A DNA stretch of 64,000 bases from Microbispora catharanthi (GTDB lineage Bacteria > Actinomycetota > Actinomycetes > Streptosporangiales > Streptosporangiaceae): positions 310,001 through 374,000 of the forward strand of contig NZ_VDMA02000002.1 in assembly GCF_006334915.2 (NCBI RefSeq). The letters run 5' to 3'. This document shows positions 12,208 through 20,036 of the stretch, piece by piece. The notes beneath the pieces were generated by a model that was given only the letters and a program-made list of their open reading frames with translations, was not told the DNA's origin and did no database searches. How positions within the stretch are numbered: the first letter of the stretch is position 1; each line of letters opens with the position of its first letter. Both the position numbers and the translations under genes were made by a program.

Positions 12208-12881
12208 GCCTGCTCCTTCGCGGCCACCAGCAGGTATTCGTGCGAGCGGTTGGTCAGCATCGGGTCGTCGTCGCTCACCGGCCGGTCGTAGCAGTGGATC
12301 CGCTCGTCGCCGAGGGTCAGGTGCCGGCCGAGCACCCGGGCGACGTCCCAGGCCAGCGGCACGAATCTGCCGGCCAGGCGGCGGTTCTGCACGGCCAGCA
12401 CCGCCCGCGCGCCGGGCCGCATGACCCTCGTCACCGCGGCGAAGGCCTCGTCGAGCGCGCTCAGGTAATCGTCGTAGTCCCGCAGCGCGTAGAACTGGCC
12501 CTCCACGGAGGAGTCGGTGTCGAGGTCGGTGCCGAAATAGGGCAGGTCCGCCAGGACGAAGTCCACCGACTCCTCCGGCAGCGGCGGCGTGCGGGCGTCG
12601 GCGCACAGCATCGTCTGGCCGGGATACTCCTCCAGGCGCTTTCGCGCCTGCTCCGCGCGCTCCGGCGAGACCTCCAAGCCGATCCCCTTCCGGGACTCGA
12701 CCGCGCACGCCACCAGCGTCGTCCCCCAGCCGGCGAACGGGTCGAGCACGACGTCGCCCGGCCGGCTCATCTCGACGATCAAGGGCCGCAACTGGCTCAC
12801 CCAGCCGCACTGGCCGGCGGCCTCCGGCAGCGCGTACGCGGGGTCCTCTCCCTGCAGCACATGCCAACTCGATCTGCCCAT
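12204..12881 (-). CDS. DNA/RNA amino-methyltransferase-like SAM enzyme in a biosynthetic operon
   Basis: 225 aa, class I SAM methyltransferase. The SAM-binding motif DPFAGWGTT (47-55) precedes the catalytic-type motif DLPYF (112-116), the order seen in UPF0020/Trm11-like enzymes and unlike classical beta-type DNA methylases. The usual DPPY is altered to DLPY. There is no THUMP or target-recognition domain. The ATG at 12881 shares one base with the exporter stop (TGATG). These enzymes methylate exocyclic amines of nucleic acids; here it may tailor an amine or amide of the product, or modify RNA for self-protection. Both are inference. Confidence 0.75.
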   Translation of the reverse strand: MGRSSWHVLQGEDPAYALPEAAGQCGWVSQLRPLIVEMSRPGDVVLDPFAGWGTTLVACAVESRKGIGLEVSPERAEQARKRLEEYPGQTMLCADARTPPLPEESVDFVLADLPYFGTDLDTDSSVEGQFYALRDYDDYLSALDEAFAAVTRVMRPGARAVLAVQNRRLAGRFVPLAWDVARVLGRHLTLGDERIHCYDRPVSDDDPMLTNRSHEYLLVAAKEQA

Positions 12882-14194
12882 CAGTCCACACCAGCCTTCT
12901 GTGTCGCCGTCGCATCGGGACGGATGTCTGTCTCTTCCGGGTCTTCGGGGTCTTCTGTGTCTTCGGGGTCTTCGGGGATCCGCGCGTGGACGGCCCGGGC
13001 GGGCAACCGTGACTCCAGGCGGAGCATGGTGAGCGCCGAGCAGGAGACGCCTCCCGCGAGCAGCAGCCACATGGAGACCGGCGACAGGCTCAGCAGCGCG
13101 GTCAGCACGGCCGGAGCCAGCGTGATCGGGATCGCCCAGGAGAACTGGTAGACCGCCATGTACCTGCCGCGGGTCTCCTCGGGAGCCGCGCTCGACACGA
13201 GCGCGGACAGCGGCGCGCCGTGCAGCATCTCCCCCAGTGTGAACAGCGCCGTCGCGGCGAAGACCCCGGCCAGGGCGACCGGCCGCGCGGGGACCCCGGC
13301 CAGCAGGGCGAACGCCGCGAACGACGCCGCGAACGTGGCGGCGCCCGCCGCGACGGTGCGGGTGCGCCGATAGCGGATCAGCCGCCGCGTCACCGGGATC
13401 TGCAGCAGCGCGATGCCGACGGTGTTGACCGCGTACAGCACGCCGACCAGCGACGCGGGGACGTCCAGTTCCTGGGTGACGTAGACGGGCAGCGCCACCG
13501 ACAGCACCATGTAGCCGAAGGCGGTCGGCACGTTCTGCAGGGTCAGCGCGAGGAACGTGCGATCGCGCAGGACGAGCCGGTATCCCCCGCTCCGCCGATC
13601 CGTCGCCGCCCGCGGGACCGTAGGAGCCCGGCCGCCGGGAACAGGGATCGTGCGGAGGATCAGCGCGGCGCCGACGAACGCGACGGCGCTGACGAGGACG
13701 ATCACCCGGTAGGCGGCGTCGCTGCCCAGGCCGAGCGCGGCGCCCGCGATGAGGCCGCCCGCGCCGAGTCCGGCGTTGCGCAGGCTGCGCTGCGCGGCGA
13801 GGAGCCTGTCGCGGTCCGCGCCCCGCGCGATCGAGGCGACGAACGATTGGATCGACGGCGGGTAGGAGCCGTCGCCGAGCGCCACCAGCGCCACCGCGAG
13901 GAACATCGTCAGCGGCGAGTCCACCAGCGGGTAGGCGGCGAACCCCACGGCGCGCACCAGGTAGCCGCCCACGACGACGGCCCGCGCGCCGAAGCGGTCG
14001 ACGAGCACGCCCGCGATCGGGTTGCCGACCAGGCTGAACAGCGCCGCCCCGGTCATGATGACGCCGACCCGCTCGATCGGCAGCCCGGTGACGTGGTGGA
14101 AGAACAGCAGGGACAGGGGCAGGTACATGCCGCTGCCGGTGGCGTCGACCACCATTCCGGCCATGTAGCGCGCCTGCGTCGACGGACGGGTCAC
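12881..14194 (-). CDS. MFS transporter, probable exporter of the ATP-grasp pathway product
   Basis: 437 aa with about twelve hydrophobic segments and the cytoplasmic loop after helix 2 (GNPIAGVLVDRFGAR), a form of the MFS signature. A central loop rich in Arg, Pro and Ala separates the two halves, and the C-terminus is an acidic repeat of the form PEDPEDTEDPEDPEE. The GTG start at 14194 overlaps the stop of the second ATP-grasp gene as GTGA. Co-location with ligase genes suggests export of, or resistance to, a small product. The nucleotide sequence of the acidic tail (about 12920-12975) is a run of short GAAGACCCC-like repeats that could vary in length. Confidence 0.88.
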   Translation of the reverse strand: MTRPSTQARYMAGMVVDATGSGMYLPLSLLFFHHVTGLPIERVGVIMTGAALFSLVGNPIAGVLVDRFGARAVVVGGYLVRAVGFAAYPLVDSPLTMFLAVALVALGDGSYPPSIQSFVASIARGADRDRLLAAQRSLRNAGLGAGGLIAGAALGLGSDAAYRVIVLVSAVAFVGAALILRTIPVPGGRAPTVPRAATDRRSGGYRLVLRDRTFLALTLQNVPTAFGYMVLSVALPVYVTQELDVPASLVGVLYAVNTVGIALLQIPVTRRLIRYRRTRTVAAGAATFAASFAAFALLAGVPARPVALAGVFAATALFTLGEMLHGAPLSALVSSAAPEETRGRYMAVYQFSWAIPITLAPAVLTALLSLSPVSMWLLLAGGVSCSALTMLRLESRLPARAVHARIPEDPEDTEDPEDPEETDIRPDATATQKAGVD

Positions 14195-15465
14195 GACGGC
14201 ACCGCCCCGATCCGCACCTGCTCCTCCAGCCGCGCGCCGAGCGAGCGCAGCCTGCGCTCGCACTCCGCCCGGGAGGGGGCCGAGGCGATGGCCACGGTCA
14301 GGAAGTCGGCCGAGCCCGAGGCGGGCGGGACCACCTGGCCCGGCTTCGCGTAGAGCCAGAAGCGCTCCACCCAGGGCTCCCGCGGGACGTCGGGCAGCGC
14401 GTGGATGAATCCCGGCCGCTTCATCATCAGCACCTGACCGGCCATCCGCGCCGGCTCCGGCCGCCGCCCGGGGCGTACGGCCCGCTCCACGTCGGGCAGC
14501 GGCAGGCCGAGCTGGGCCCGGATGGAGCACTCGGCGAGGTTGACCCCGAACAGGGTGTGGAAGACCTCGCGGATCTTCCCGCCGCCGGACCGGCAGGCGA
14601 TCTCACACAGCACCAGCCGGTCGTCGGGCGTGTGGAAGATCTCCGCGTGGAAGGCGTGGTCGCGCAGCCGGCCGCCGGGCCGCCGCAGCGCCGCCAGCGT
14701 CCGCCCGGTCAGCTCCAGCAGGCGGCCGGTGAGCGGGTCGCCGGGGTCGAGCGCCAGGTCGACCCGGGAGCCTAGGTCGGTGCCGAACGACGCCAGCTCG
14801 TACTGGTACTGCGAGGGCCAGGCCAGCACGACCTCGCCGTCCACCACCAGCCCGTCGACGTGGCACATGCGGCCGGGCACGTACGCCTCCAGCAGCAGGT
14901 CGTCGCGCTGCTCGTCCCGCTGCGAGCCGTACGCCTCGGCGAGGAAGGCCGTCAGCGCGTCCCGGTCGCGCAGGATGCGCAGGCCGATGGAGTTGAAGCC
15001 GGCCCTGTTCTTGACCACGAGGGGGAACCCGTGGACGCCGGCGAAGGCCAGCACGTCCGCCGCGGTCCGCGGCACGGCGTGCGGGGCGACCTCCACGCCG
15101 GCCCGCGCCGCGTGCTCCTTCATCAGGGCCTTGTCCCGGAACGGCAGCACGTCGGCGGCCCGCGCGCCGGGCAGTCCGAGCTCCTCGCGCAGGGCTGCCA
15201 CGCGCAGCACGTCGGCCTCGTGCTCCCCGATGAGGTGCGTGGCGCCGTACTCGGCGGCGAGGCGCGCGACCCGCCCGGCCACCTCGTCGTCGTGGTCGAA
15301 GAGCTCCAGGTGCGTGTAGCCGAGGTTCCCTTCGGGGATCCGCTCGCCGAACGGCTCGAACCTGTCACGGGCGGCGAGGATCACCACCGGGCCCTCGTGG
15401 TCGCGCAGCCAGCGGTCGTACGGGAACGGCTCCAGCGGGTTGCGGTGCACAATAACAACGCTCAT
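14191..15465 (-). CDS. ATP-grasp ligase (second of the operon)
   Basis: 424 aa, ATP-grasp fold as in carboxylate-amine ligases. The N-terminal domain (1-110) is followed by the ATP-binding lysine in FPLVVKNRAGFNSIG (Lys152), the adenine-loop acid in LLLEAYVPG (Glu193), and metal-binding acids in HAEIF (Glu275) and LCEIACRSGG (Glu288, Arg292). The AxRSGG form is typical of ligases that act on amino acids or peptides and of the carnosine-synthase-like group. It would activate a carboxylate as acyl-phosphate and couple it to an amine. The ATG at 15465 overlaps the previous stop. It is clearly diverged from the first ATP-grasp, so the two probably form successive bonds. Confidence 0.88.
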   Translation of the reverse strand: MSVVIVHRNPLEPFPYDRWLRDHEGPVVILAARDRFEPFGERIPEGNLGYTHLELFDHDDEVAGRVARLAAEYGATHLIGEHEADVLRVAALREELGLPGARAADVLPFRDKALMKEHAARAGVEVAPHAVPRTAADVLAFAGVHGFPLVVKNRAGFNSIGLRILRDRDALTAFLAEAYGSQRDEQRDDLLLEAYVPGRMCHVDGLVVDGEVVLAWPSQYQYELASFGTDLGSRVDLALDPGDPLTGRLLELTGRTLAALRRPGGRLRDHAFHAEIFHTPDDRLVLCEIACRSGGGKIREVFHTLFGVNLAECSIRAQLGLPLPDVERAVRPGRRPEPARMAGQVLMMKRPGFIHALPDVPREPWVERFWLYAKPGQVVPPASGSADFLTVAIASAPSRAECERRLRSLGARLEEQVRIGAVPS

Positions 15466-17432
15466 GCCGGCACCTCCGCCAGGGATCGGGCCTCGGCCGC
15501 GTGCGCGAGCCAGGTCCGCCCGTCCTCGCCCACGATCCGGATCCGGATGGCGTCGTCGATGACCTCCGCGCCGCGGCGGACGGCCGCGTCCGTGTCGGGG
15601 CCGGTCACCGCCACCAGGCCGAGCCGGTCCCAGTTGTCGCGCAACGCGTGCACGGTGTCGCCGGGCTTGGCGGTGACGCGCACGTCGAGGACGCCGTCCC
15701 GCGCCGCGGCGTCGGCGACGCCCTCCACCGACTCGACCCGGCCCGGCTCGCTCACCAGAGAGCGGACGCTGGCCCCGGCGTGCGCCTCCGGCCGGTCCGG
15801 CAGCTCGGGGACCAGCCCGAACGGCCAGCCCAGGGCATATTCGACCAGGTCGATGCCGTACGCGCCGCGCACGAGCTCCGGAATCATGTCGCCGGCGACG
15901 CGGTTGTGGCTCTCGATGATCACCGGGCCGTGCGGGCCGAGCCGCAGCTCGGTGTGCGTGACGCCGTCCCTGAGACCGATCAGGTCGAGGAAGCGGCGCA
16001 CGCTCGCGCGGATCCGCTCCCGGACCGGCTCGTCCAGCCGGGCGGGCACGGCGTGGCCGAGCTCCGCGAACCGGTCGGCGTGCACGAACTTCTCGGTGAT
16101 CGCCACGACGACGTGGCGGCCCGCGAAGCTGAACGCCTCGACGCTGAACTCCGGTCCCTCGACGTACTCCTCGATGAGGAAGTCCCGCAGGAGGTACATG
16201 GTCGAGACCCGGTCGGTCCGGGTGCCGCGCAGCCCTTCCACCGTGGCCCAGACCTGCTCGGCGTCCTCCGGCCCCCCGACCCGGAAGACGCCGATGCTCG
16301 CGGTCGCGTCGGTCGGCTTGACGATGAACGGGTAGCCGTGGACGGCGCCGAAGTAGTCCAGGTCCTCTCGCCGCAGGAGCGGCGCGGCGGCCACCGCGGA
16401 GGGGTCGAGCTCCGCGCCCGGAACCGACGCGAGATGGCGGCGCATGGCCAGTTTGTCGCGGAACCTCCTGGTGACCTGGTAGCCGGTGCCGCCCAGGCCG
16501 AACAGGTCGTTGACCCGTCCCGCGTTCTCCAGCCCCGGCTCGGTGATGGACAGCGCGACGCGGAACCCCGGCTCCTGCCACAGTTCCCTCGCGACGGGCT
16601 CGACGGCCGCCCAGTCGGTGTAGTCCAGGACGCGCAGGACGTCGGCGAGCTCCTCCTGCTCGGGGCTGACCTTGGTGGGGTGCTGGAGCAGCAGGACGGT
16701 CAGGCCCAGCTCCTTGGCCTTGCGCACGGTTTCGTCCGTGGCGCCGACTATCAGGACCGTGCTGTCCGGATTCATCGATCCATTCCTTTCTTCGGGGGGT
16801 CGGGGCAGGCCGGCTCGGGCCGTACGGGAGGCCGTGCCGGCGCGAGGCGGTGACACGGTCCCGGCGGAGGCGAGGACGCGCGCGCCGGCGGGCACGTCGC
16901 CGAGGACGAGCGCCCGCGCCCCGATGACGGCGTCGTCTCGCACGCGCACCGGGCCGAGAACGGTCGCGCCGACGCCCAGCACCACGCGGGCTCCGATGAC
17001 CGGGTGCCGCCGTTCCCCTTCCGCGCGCAGGTTGTCGCGCCACCAGCCGACCGCCCCCAGGGTCACCTGGTGGTAGATGGTCACGTCGTCGCCCACGACC
17101 GCGGTCTCCCCGATCACCACGGCCGCGCCGTGGTCGACGAAGACCCTGCGCCCGAGCACCGCACCCGGGTGGATCTCCACCCCGGTGGCGCACCGGGCGA
17201 GGAGCATCAGCAGCCGGGCCGGCAGTCGCCTGCCGTGCCGGTGCAGCCGGTGGGCGACCCGGTGCAGCCACAGCGCCGGGAGCGCCGGGTGCAGCAACGC
17301 CTCCTTCCGGTCGCGCACGGACGGGTCCCGCTCGACGATCGTCCGCAGGTCCTCGGCCAGGAGGCGCAGCAGTCCCTCCTGCCGTTCGCTTCCCGGGGGC
17401 GGCGGAGAAGACCTGAAATCGGCATGCGGCAT
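15462..17432 (-). CDS. Serine O-acetyltransferase-like domain fused to ATP-grasp ligase
   Basis: One open frame of 656 aa. Residues 1-190 are a CysE-type left-handed beta-helix: GVEIHPGAVLG, the catalytic pair Asp100-His101 in FVDHG, GETAV, and His143 in RRHPVIG. They should make O-acetylserine, although the usual GGTG after VTLG is replaced by AVGWWRD. A 30-residue linker (about 190-219) leads to an ATP-grasp domain (220-656) with Lys372 in FIVKPTDATASIG, Glu421/422 in IEEYVEG, Glu495, and Glu507/Asn510/Arg511 in IIESHNRVAGD. No stop codon separates them. However, ATG at 16775 has AAAGGA upstream and would give a free 437-aa ligase, so separate translation is possible. The ATG at 17432 follows GAGGAGG. 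Confidence 0.82.
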   Translation of the reverse strand: MPHADFRSSPPPPGSERQEGLLRLLAEDLRTIVERDPSVRDRKEALLHPALPALWLHRVAHRLHRHGRRLPARLLMLLARCATGVEIHPGAVLGRRVFVDHGAAVVIGETAVVGDDVTIYHQVTLGAVGWWRDNLRAEGERRHPVIGARVVLGVGATVLGPVRVRDDAVIGARALVLGDVPAGARVLASAGTVSPPRAGTASRTARAGLPRPPEERNGSMNPDSTVLIVGATDETVRKAKELGLTVLLLQHPTKVSPEQEELADVLRVLDYTDWAAVEPVARELWQEPGFRVALSITEPGLENAGRVNDLFGLGGTGYQVTRRFRDKLAMRRHLASVPGAELDPSAVAAAPLLRREDLDYFGAVHGYPFIVKPTDATASIGVFRVGGPEDAEQVWATVEGLRGTRTDRVSTMYLLRDFLIEEYVEGPEFSVEAFSFAGRHVVVAITEKFVHADRFAELGHAVPARLDEPVRERIRASVRRFLDLIGLRDGVTHTELRLGPHGPVIIESHNRVAGDMIPELVRGAYGIDLVEYALGWPFGLVPELPDRPEAHAGASVRSLVSEPGRVESVEGVADAAARDGVLDVRVTAKPGDTVHALRDNWDRLGLVAVTGPDTDAAVRRGAEVIDDAIRIRIVGEDGRTWLAHAAEARSLAEVPA

Positions 17433-17791
17433 CTTCGCCTCCTCACATTCACCTCGGCGAATAAACCATGAATGAAAGCCCGGATCGATTGAATGGCAGA
17501 CCGCCACTGGCCTGGGGTACCCCACGGCCATTTCCGGGGCAGTGAATTACGGACCCTTTTTCCTCGGTTATTGGGTAAGCGTGAGGGCCCTGGAACCACA
17601 GGTCAACCCCTACCCGACCGGCCTTCGACCGGTAATCAGCGGGCCGACAACCCCAACCGGACAGGCGTCCTACCGAATTCTCCGAGCCCAAGGGGGTGAA
17701 TTCTCCGGGCGACGGAGTCGCAGAATGCGCACGCGCCGGCCTGCGAACAGACCGGCGCGGCAAAAAAGAGAAAGGCGCGGACGCGGTCCGC
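17433..17791 (-). promoter_or_regulatory. Leader region of the ATP-grasp/cysteine-synthase operon
   Basis: 359 bp without a credible gene, less GC-rich than its surroundings, lying before the first gene of the putative biosynthetic operon. It contains a perfect 12-bp palindrome TGGGGTACCCCA at 17513-17524, flanked by GGCC on both sides, which could bind a dimeric regulator. A hairpin near its far end (17732-17759) probably ends the preceding operon. No clear -35/-10 pair stands out. Confidence 0.4.
17732..17759 (-). terminator. Hairpin after the nitrate assimilation operon
   Basis: Arms CGCGCCGG (17732-17739) and CCGGCGCG (17752-17759), then a mismatch, three more pairs and a CGAA tetraloop. 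It lies about 33 bp past the stop of the CbiX-like gene. There is no T run on the 3' side in the minus direction, so it would be a tail-less actinobacterial-type terminator. Confidence 0.5.
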
Positions 17792-18523
17792 TCAGGCCCG
17801 GGTGCCGGCGGGGTGCGGCGCGCGGGCGGGCGGGACGGCCGCGGCGGGCCGGGCGAGGGCCTCGTCGAAGCGGGCCCAGACGAGGGCGGCCAGGTCGTCG
17901 TCCACGCCGAGGGGCGCGCTGACCAGGTCGGCGCCGCTGCTCACCACCCGGTCGTGGAAGAAGCCGGGCGCGAGCAGGTAGGAGGCGACGGCCACGCGCG
18001 GGGCGAGGCCGGCCCTGGTGCGCTCAAGCGCCTCGGCGAGCGTGGGCGTCCCGGCCGAGGCGAAGGCGGCGGTGACGGGACGCGAGAGCCGTACGGACAG
18101 CAGCCGGGCGGCGGCGCGGACGTCGTCGAGCGCGACGGGGTCGGACGAACCGGCCGCGCCCAGGATCACGGCATCGCAGGGCCGCAGGCCGGCCTCGGCC
18201 AGGCGGCGCGCCAGCACCGAGGTCAGCAGCGGGTGCGGCCCGAGTTGCCCGGCGACGACCGCGTCGGGCCGGGTGCGGGCGACGACGGCCGGCAGGTCGA
18301 TGTGCGCGTGGTATCCCCCGGCGAGCAGCATGGGGACCACCACGACCGGCCCGGCCACCCGTGACAGCACGTCGGACAGCAGCGGCGCGCTGATCTCCAG
18401 GAACCCGAGTTCGACCGGCGCGCCGGGCCTGCCGCGGCGCACCCGGGCCGCCAGGGAGTCCATGACCGACTCCCAGTGGCCGCTGCGCGCCCCGTGCGCC
18501 GCCATCACGAGGGTCGGGGTCAC
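17792..18523 (-). CDS. CbiX/SirB-like sirohydrochlorin chelatase
   Basis: 243 aa, with the CbiX-type start VTPTLVMAAHGARSGHW, whose histidine is the expected metal ligand, and a second metal-site segment in the middle (LLAGGYHAHIDLPAV). Family members insert iron or cobalt into sirohydrochlorin. As the last gene behind nirB and nirD, an iron-inserting role that supplies sirohaem to nitrite reductase is the natural reading. The GTG start at 18523 overlaps the regulator stop as GTGA. The C-terminus is a Pro/Ala-rich tail without known role. Confidence 0.85.
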   Translation of the reverse strand: MTPTLVMAAHGARSGHWESVMDSLAARVRRGRPGAPVELGFLEISAPLLSDVLSRVAGPVVVVPMLLAGGYHAHIDLPAVVARTRPDAVVAGQLGPHPLLTSVLARRLAEAGLRPCDAVILGAAGSSDPVALDDVRAAARLLSVRLSRPVTAAFASAGTPTLAEALERTRAGLAPRVAVASYLLAPGFFHDRVVSSGADLVSAPLGVDDDLAALVWARFDEALARPAAAVPPARAPHPAGTRA

Positions 18524-19683
18524 CGCTCGTCCCGGCCGCAGGCGAGGCGGTAGCCGCGCTTGACGACGGTCTCGACGATGCCCGAGGGGCCGAGCGCCCG
18601 GCGCAGGCGGGTGATGGCCATCTCGACCGCGTGCTCGGCCGAGTCGCGGGAGGGACCGCCGGGCAGCACGACCCGCAGGTCGGCCCGGTTCACGACGTGC
18701 CCTGGGCGCTCCGCGAGCCGCTTGAGCACGGCCATAGGGGCGGGCGGCAGCGGCTTGAGCTCGCCGTCGACCACCACGGCGTGGCCACGGATCTCCAGCT
18801 CGTGCCCGCCGGCGACGAGCCGCGTGACGCCGCTTTCCGGCAGGTGGCGGGCGAGGGTCCGGGCGAGCGCGCCGAGGCGGGCCCGGTCGGGCTGGACGAC
18901 CGGCACCCCGCGCTGGGTCAGCGGCCCGGCCGTGACCGGGCCCACGCAGGCCGCCACCACGCGGGTGCCGAACGCGGCGAGCAGCGCGTCCTCCAGCCCG
19001 TCGGCGCGGGCGGCGCCGAGCATGGCCAGCACTGCGGGGGCACTGGTGAAGGCCACCGCGTCCACCGAGCCGGTGATCGCCTGGCTGATCAGGCGGCGCA
19101 GCGGCGAGGTGTCGCGGTAGGGCAGCCACCGGTAGACCGGCACCTCGATCACCTCGGCGCCCGCCTCCCGCAGCGACGCGACGAAGCCGTCTAGCGGCTC
19201 GCCGTGCAGCTGCACGGCGATGCGGCGGCCGTGCAGGTCCTGCGCGAGCAGGTACTCCTTGACCTCCTCGCACGACTCCGTGGCCGGAGTCCAGAAGTCC
19301 ACCAGGCCGGCCGCGCGGACGGCCCCGCGCGCCTTGGGGCCGCGGGCGAGCAGCCGCGCGCGGCCCAGGTGCGCGTTCAGGTCGGCGGACAGGCCCCAGC
19401 CCTCCGCCGCCGCCATCCACCCGCGGAACCCCACGCCCGTGGTGATGACCACGTCGTCGACGGGCGCCTCCAGGCAGGCCCGGGTCGCGGCGAGCAGCCC
19501 GGCGTCCTCCGCGAGCGGCACGATGCGGATCGCGGGCGCCCGCACGACCCGGGCGCCCCGCCGTTCGAGGAGCGCGGCCAGCTCCTCGCTGCGGCGGGTC
19601 GCCGTCACCCCGATCGTGAACCCGGCCAGCGCGTCCGGCGCCGTCTCCAGGCTCATCGGGGTCTCGTCCACCAGCGCGGTCAT
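18520..19683 (-). CDS. nnaR: Uroporphyrinogen-III-synthase-like regulator with winged-helix domain (NnaR type)
   Basis: 387 aa. Residues 1-270 form a HemD-like two-lobed domain (IGVTATRRSEELAALLERRG; AFTSAPAV; CVGPVTA). Residues about 290-383 form an OmpR-type DNA-binding domain, with NRADLRVVLPGG, AVEMAITRLRRALG and the wing VETVVKRGYRLA. Proteins with this architecture in Streptomyces and Mycobacterium (NnaR) act with GlnR to switch on nitrate and nitrite assimilation, so here it most likely activates its own operon instead of serving haem synthesis. The ATG at 19683 overlaps the nirD stop, with GGAGGT upstream. Confidence 0.88.
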   Translation of the reverse strand: MTALVDETPMSLETAPDALAGFTIGVTATRRSEELAALLERRGARVVRAPAIRIVPLAEDAGLLAATRACLEAPVDDVVITTGVGFRGWMAAAEGWGLSADLNAHLGRARLLARGPKARGAVRAAGLVDFWTPATESCEEVKEYLLAQDLHGRRIAVQLHGEPLDGFVASLREAGAEVIEVPVYRWLPYRDTSPLRRLISQAITGSVDAVAFTSAPAVLAMLGAARADGLEDALLAAFGTRVVAACVGPVTAGPLTQRGVPVVQPDRARLGALARTLARHLPESGVTRLVAGGHELEIRGHAVVVDGELKPLPPAPMAVLKRLAERPGHVVNRADLRVVLPGGPSRDSAEHAVEMAITRLRRALGPSGIVETVVKRGYRLACGRDER

Positions 19684-20036
19684 ACCACGCTCACCTCCAC
19701 GGTTCCGTCGGTGACTCGGATGGGGTAGGTCGGCACGGCGACGCCGGAGCCGTCCGCGCACACACCGGTCACCAGCGAGAACACCTGCTTGTGCATGGGC
19801 GAGGCCACGGTCGGCTCACCGTTCCTGGTGCCGACGATGCCCCGGGACATCACGTACGCCCCGCTGAACGGGTCGAGGTTGCCCAGGGCGTACAGGGCGC
19901 CGTCGAAGGTGCGGAAGACCGCCACCTGCCGGTCGCCGACGAGCACCGCCGCGCCCTGCTCGGGCAGCAGGTCGGTGTAGGAGCAGACCGGGGTCCAATG
20001 GCCGGCAAGGGCCGGCGTCGCGTCGAGGATGGTCAT
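19680..20036 (-). CDS. nirD: Assimilatory nitrite reductase small subunit
   Basis: 118 aa Rieske-fold subunit of NADH-dependent nitrite reductase, which binds NirB in the cytoplasm. Segments TPVCSYTDLLPEQGAAVLV, VAVFRTFDGALYALGN and SPMHKQVFSL follow the NirD pattern. As in other NirD proteins, the cysteines and histidines of the Rieske iron-sulfur site are largely missing. The ATG at 20036 overlaps the nirB stop (ATGA). Confidence 0.95.
   Translation of the reverse strand: MTILDATPALAGHWTPVCSYTDLLPEQGAAVLVGDRQVAVFRTFDGALYALGNLDPFSGAYVMSRGIVGTRNGEPTVASPMHKQVFSLVTGVCADGSGVAVPTYPIRVTDGTVEVSVV

Noticed and set aside
17449..17763. 104-aa open frame in the leader of the ATP-grasp operon
   Set aside because: No ribosome binding site, no recognisable motif, and it spans the palindrome and hairpin; more likely non-coding.
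18520..19683. Dedicated uroporphyrinogen-III synthase for haem synthesis
   Set aside because: The C-terminal OmpR-type DNA-binding domain and location in the nitrite reductase operon fit an NnaR-type regulator better.
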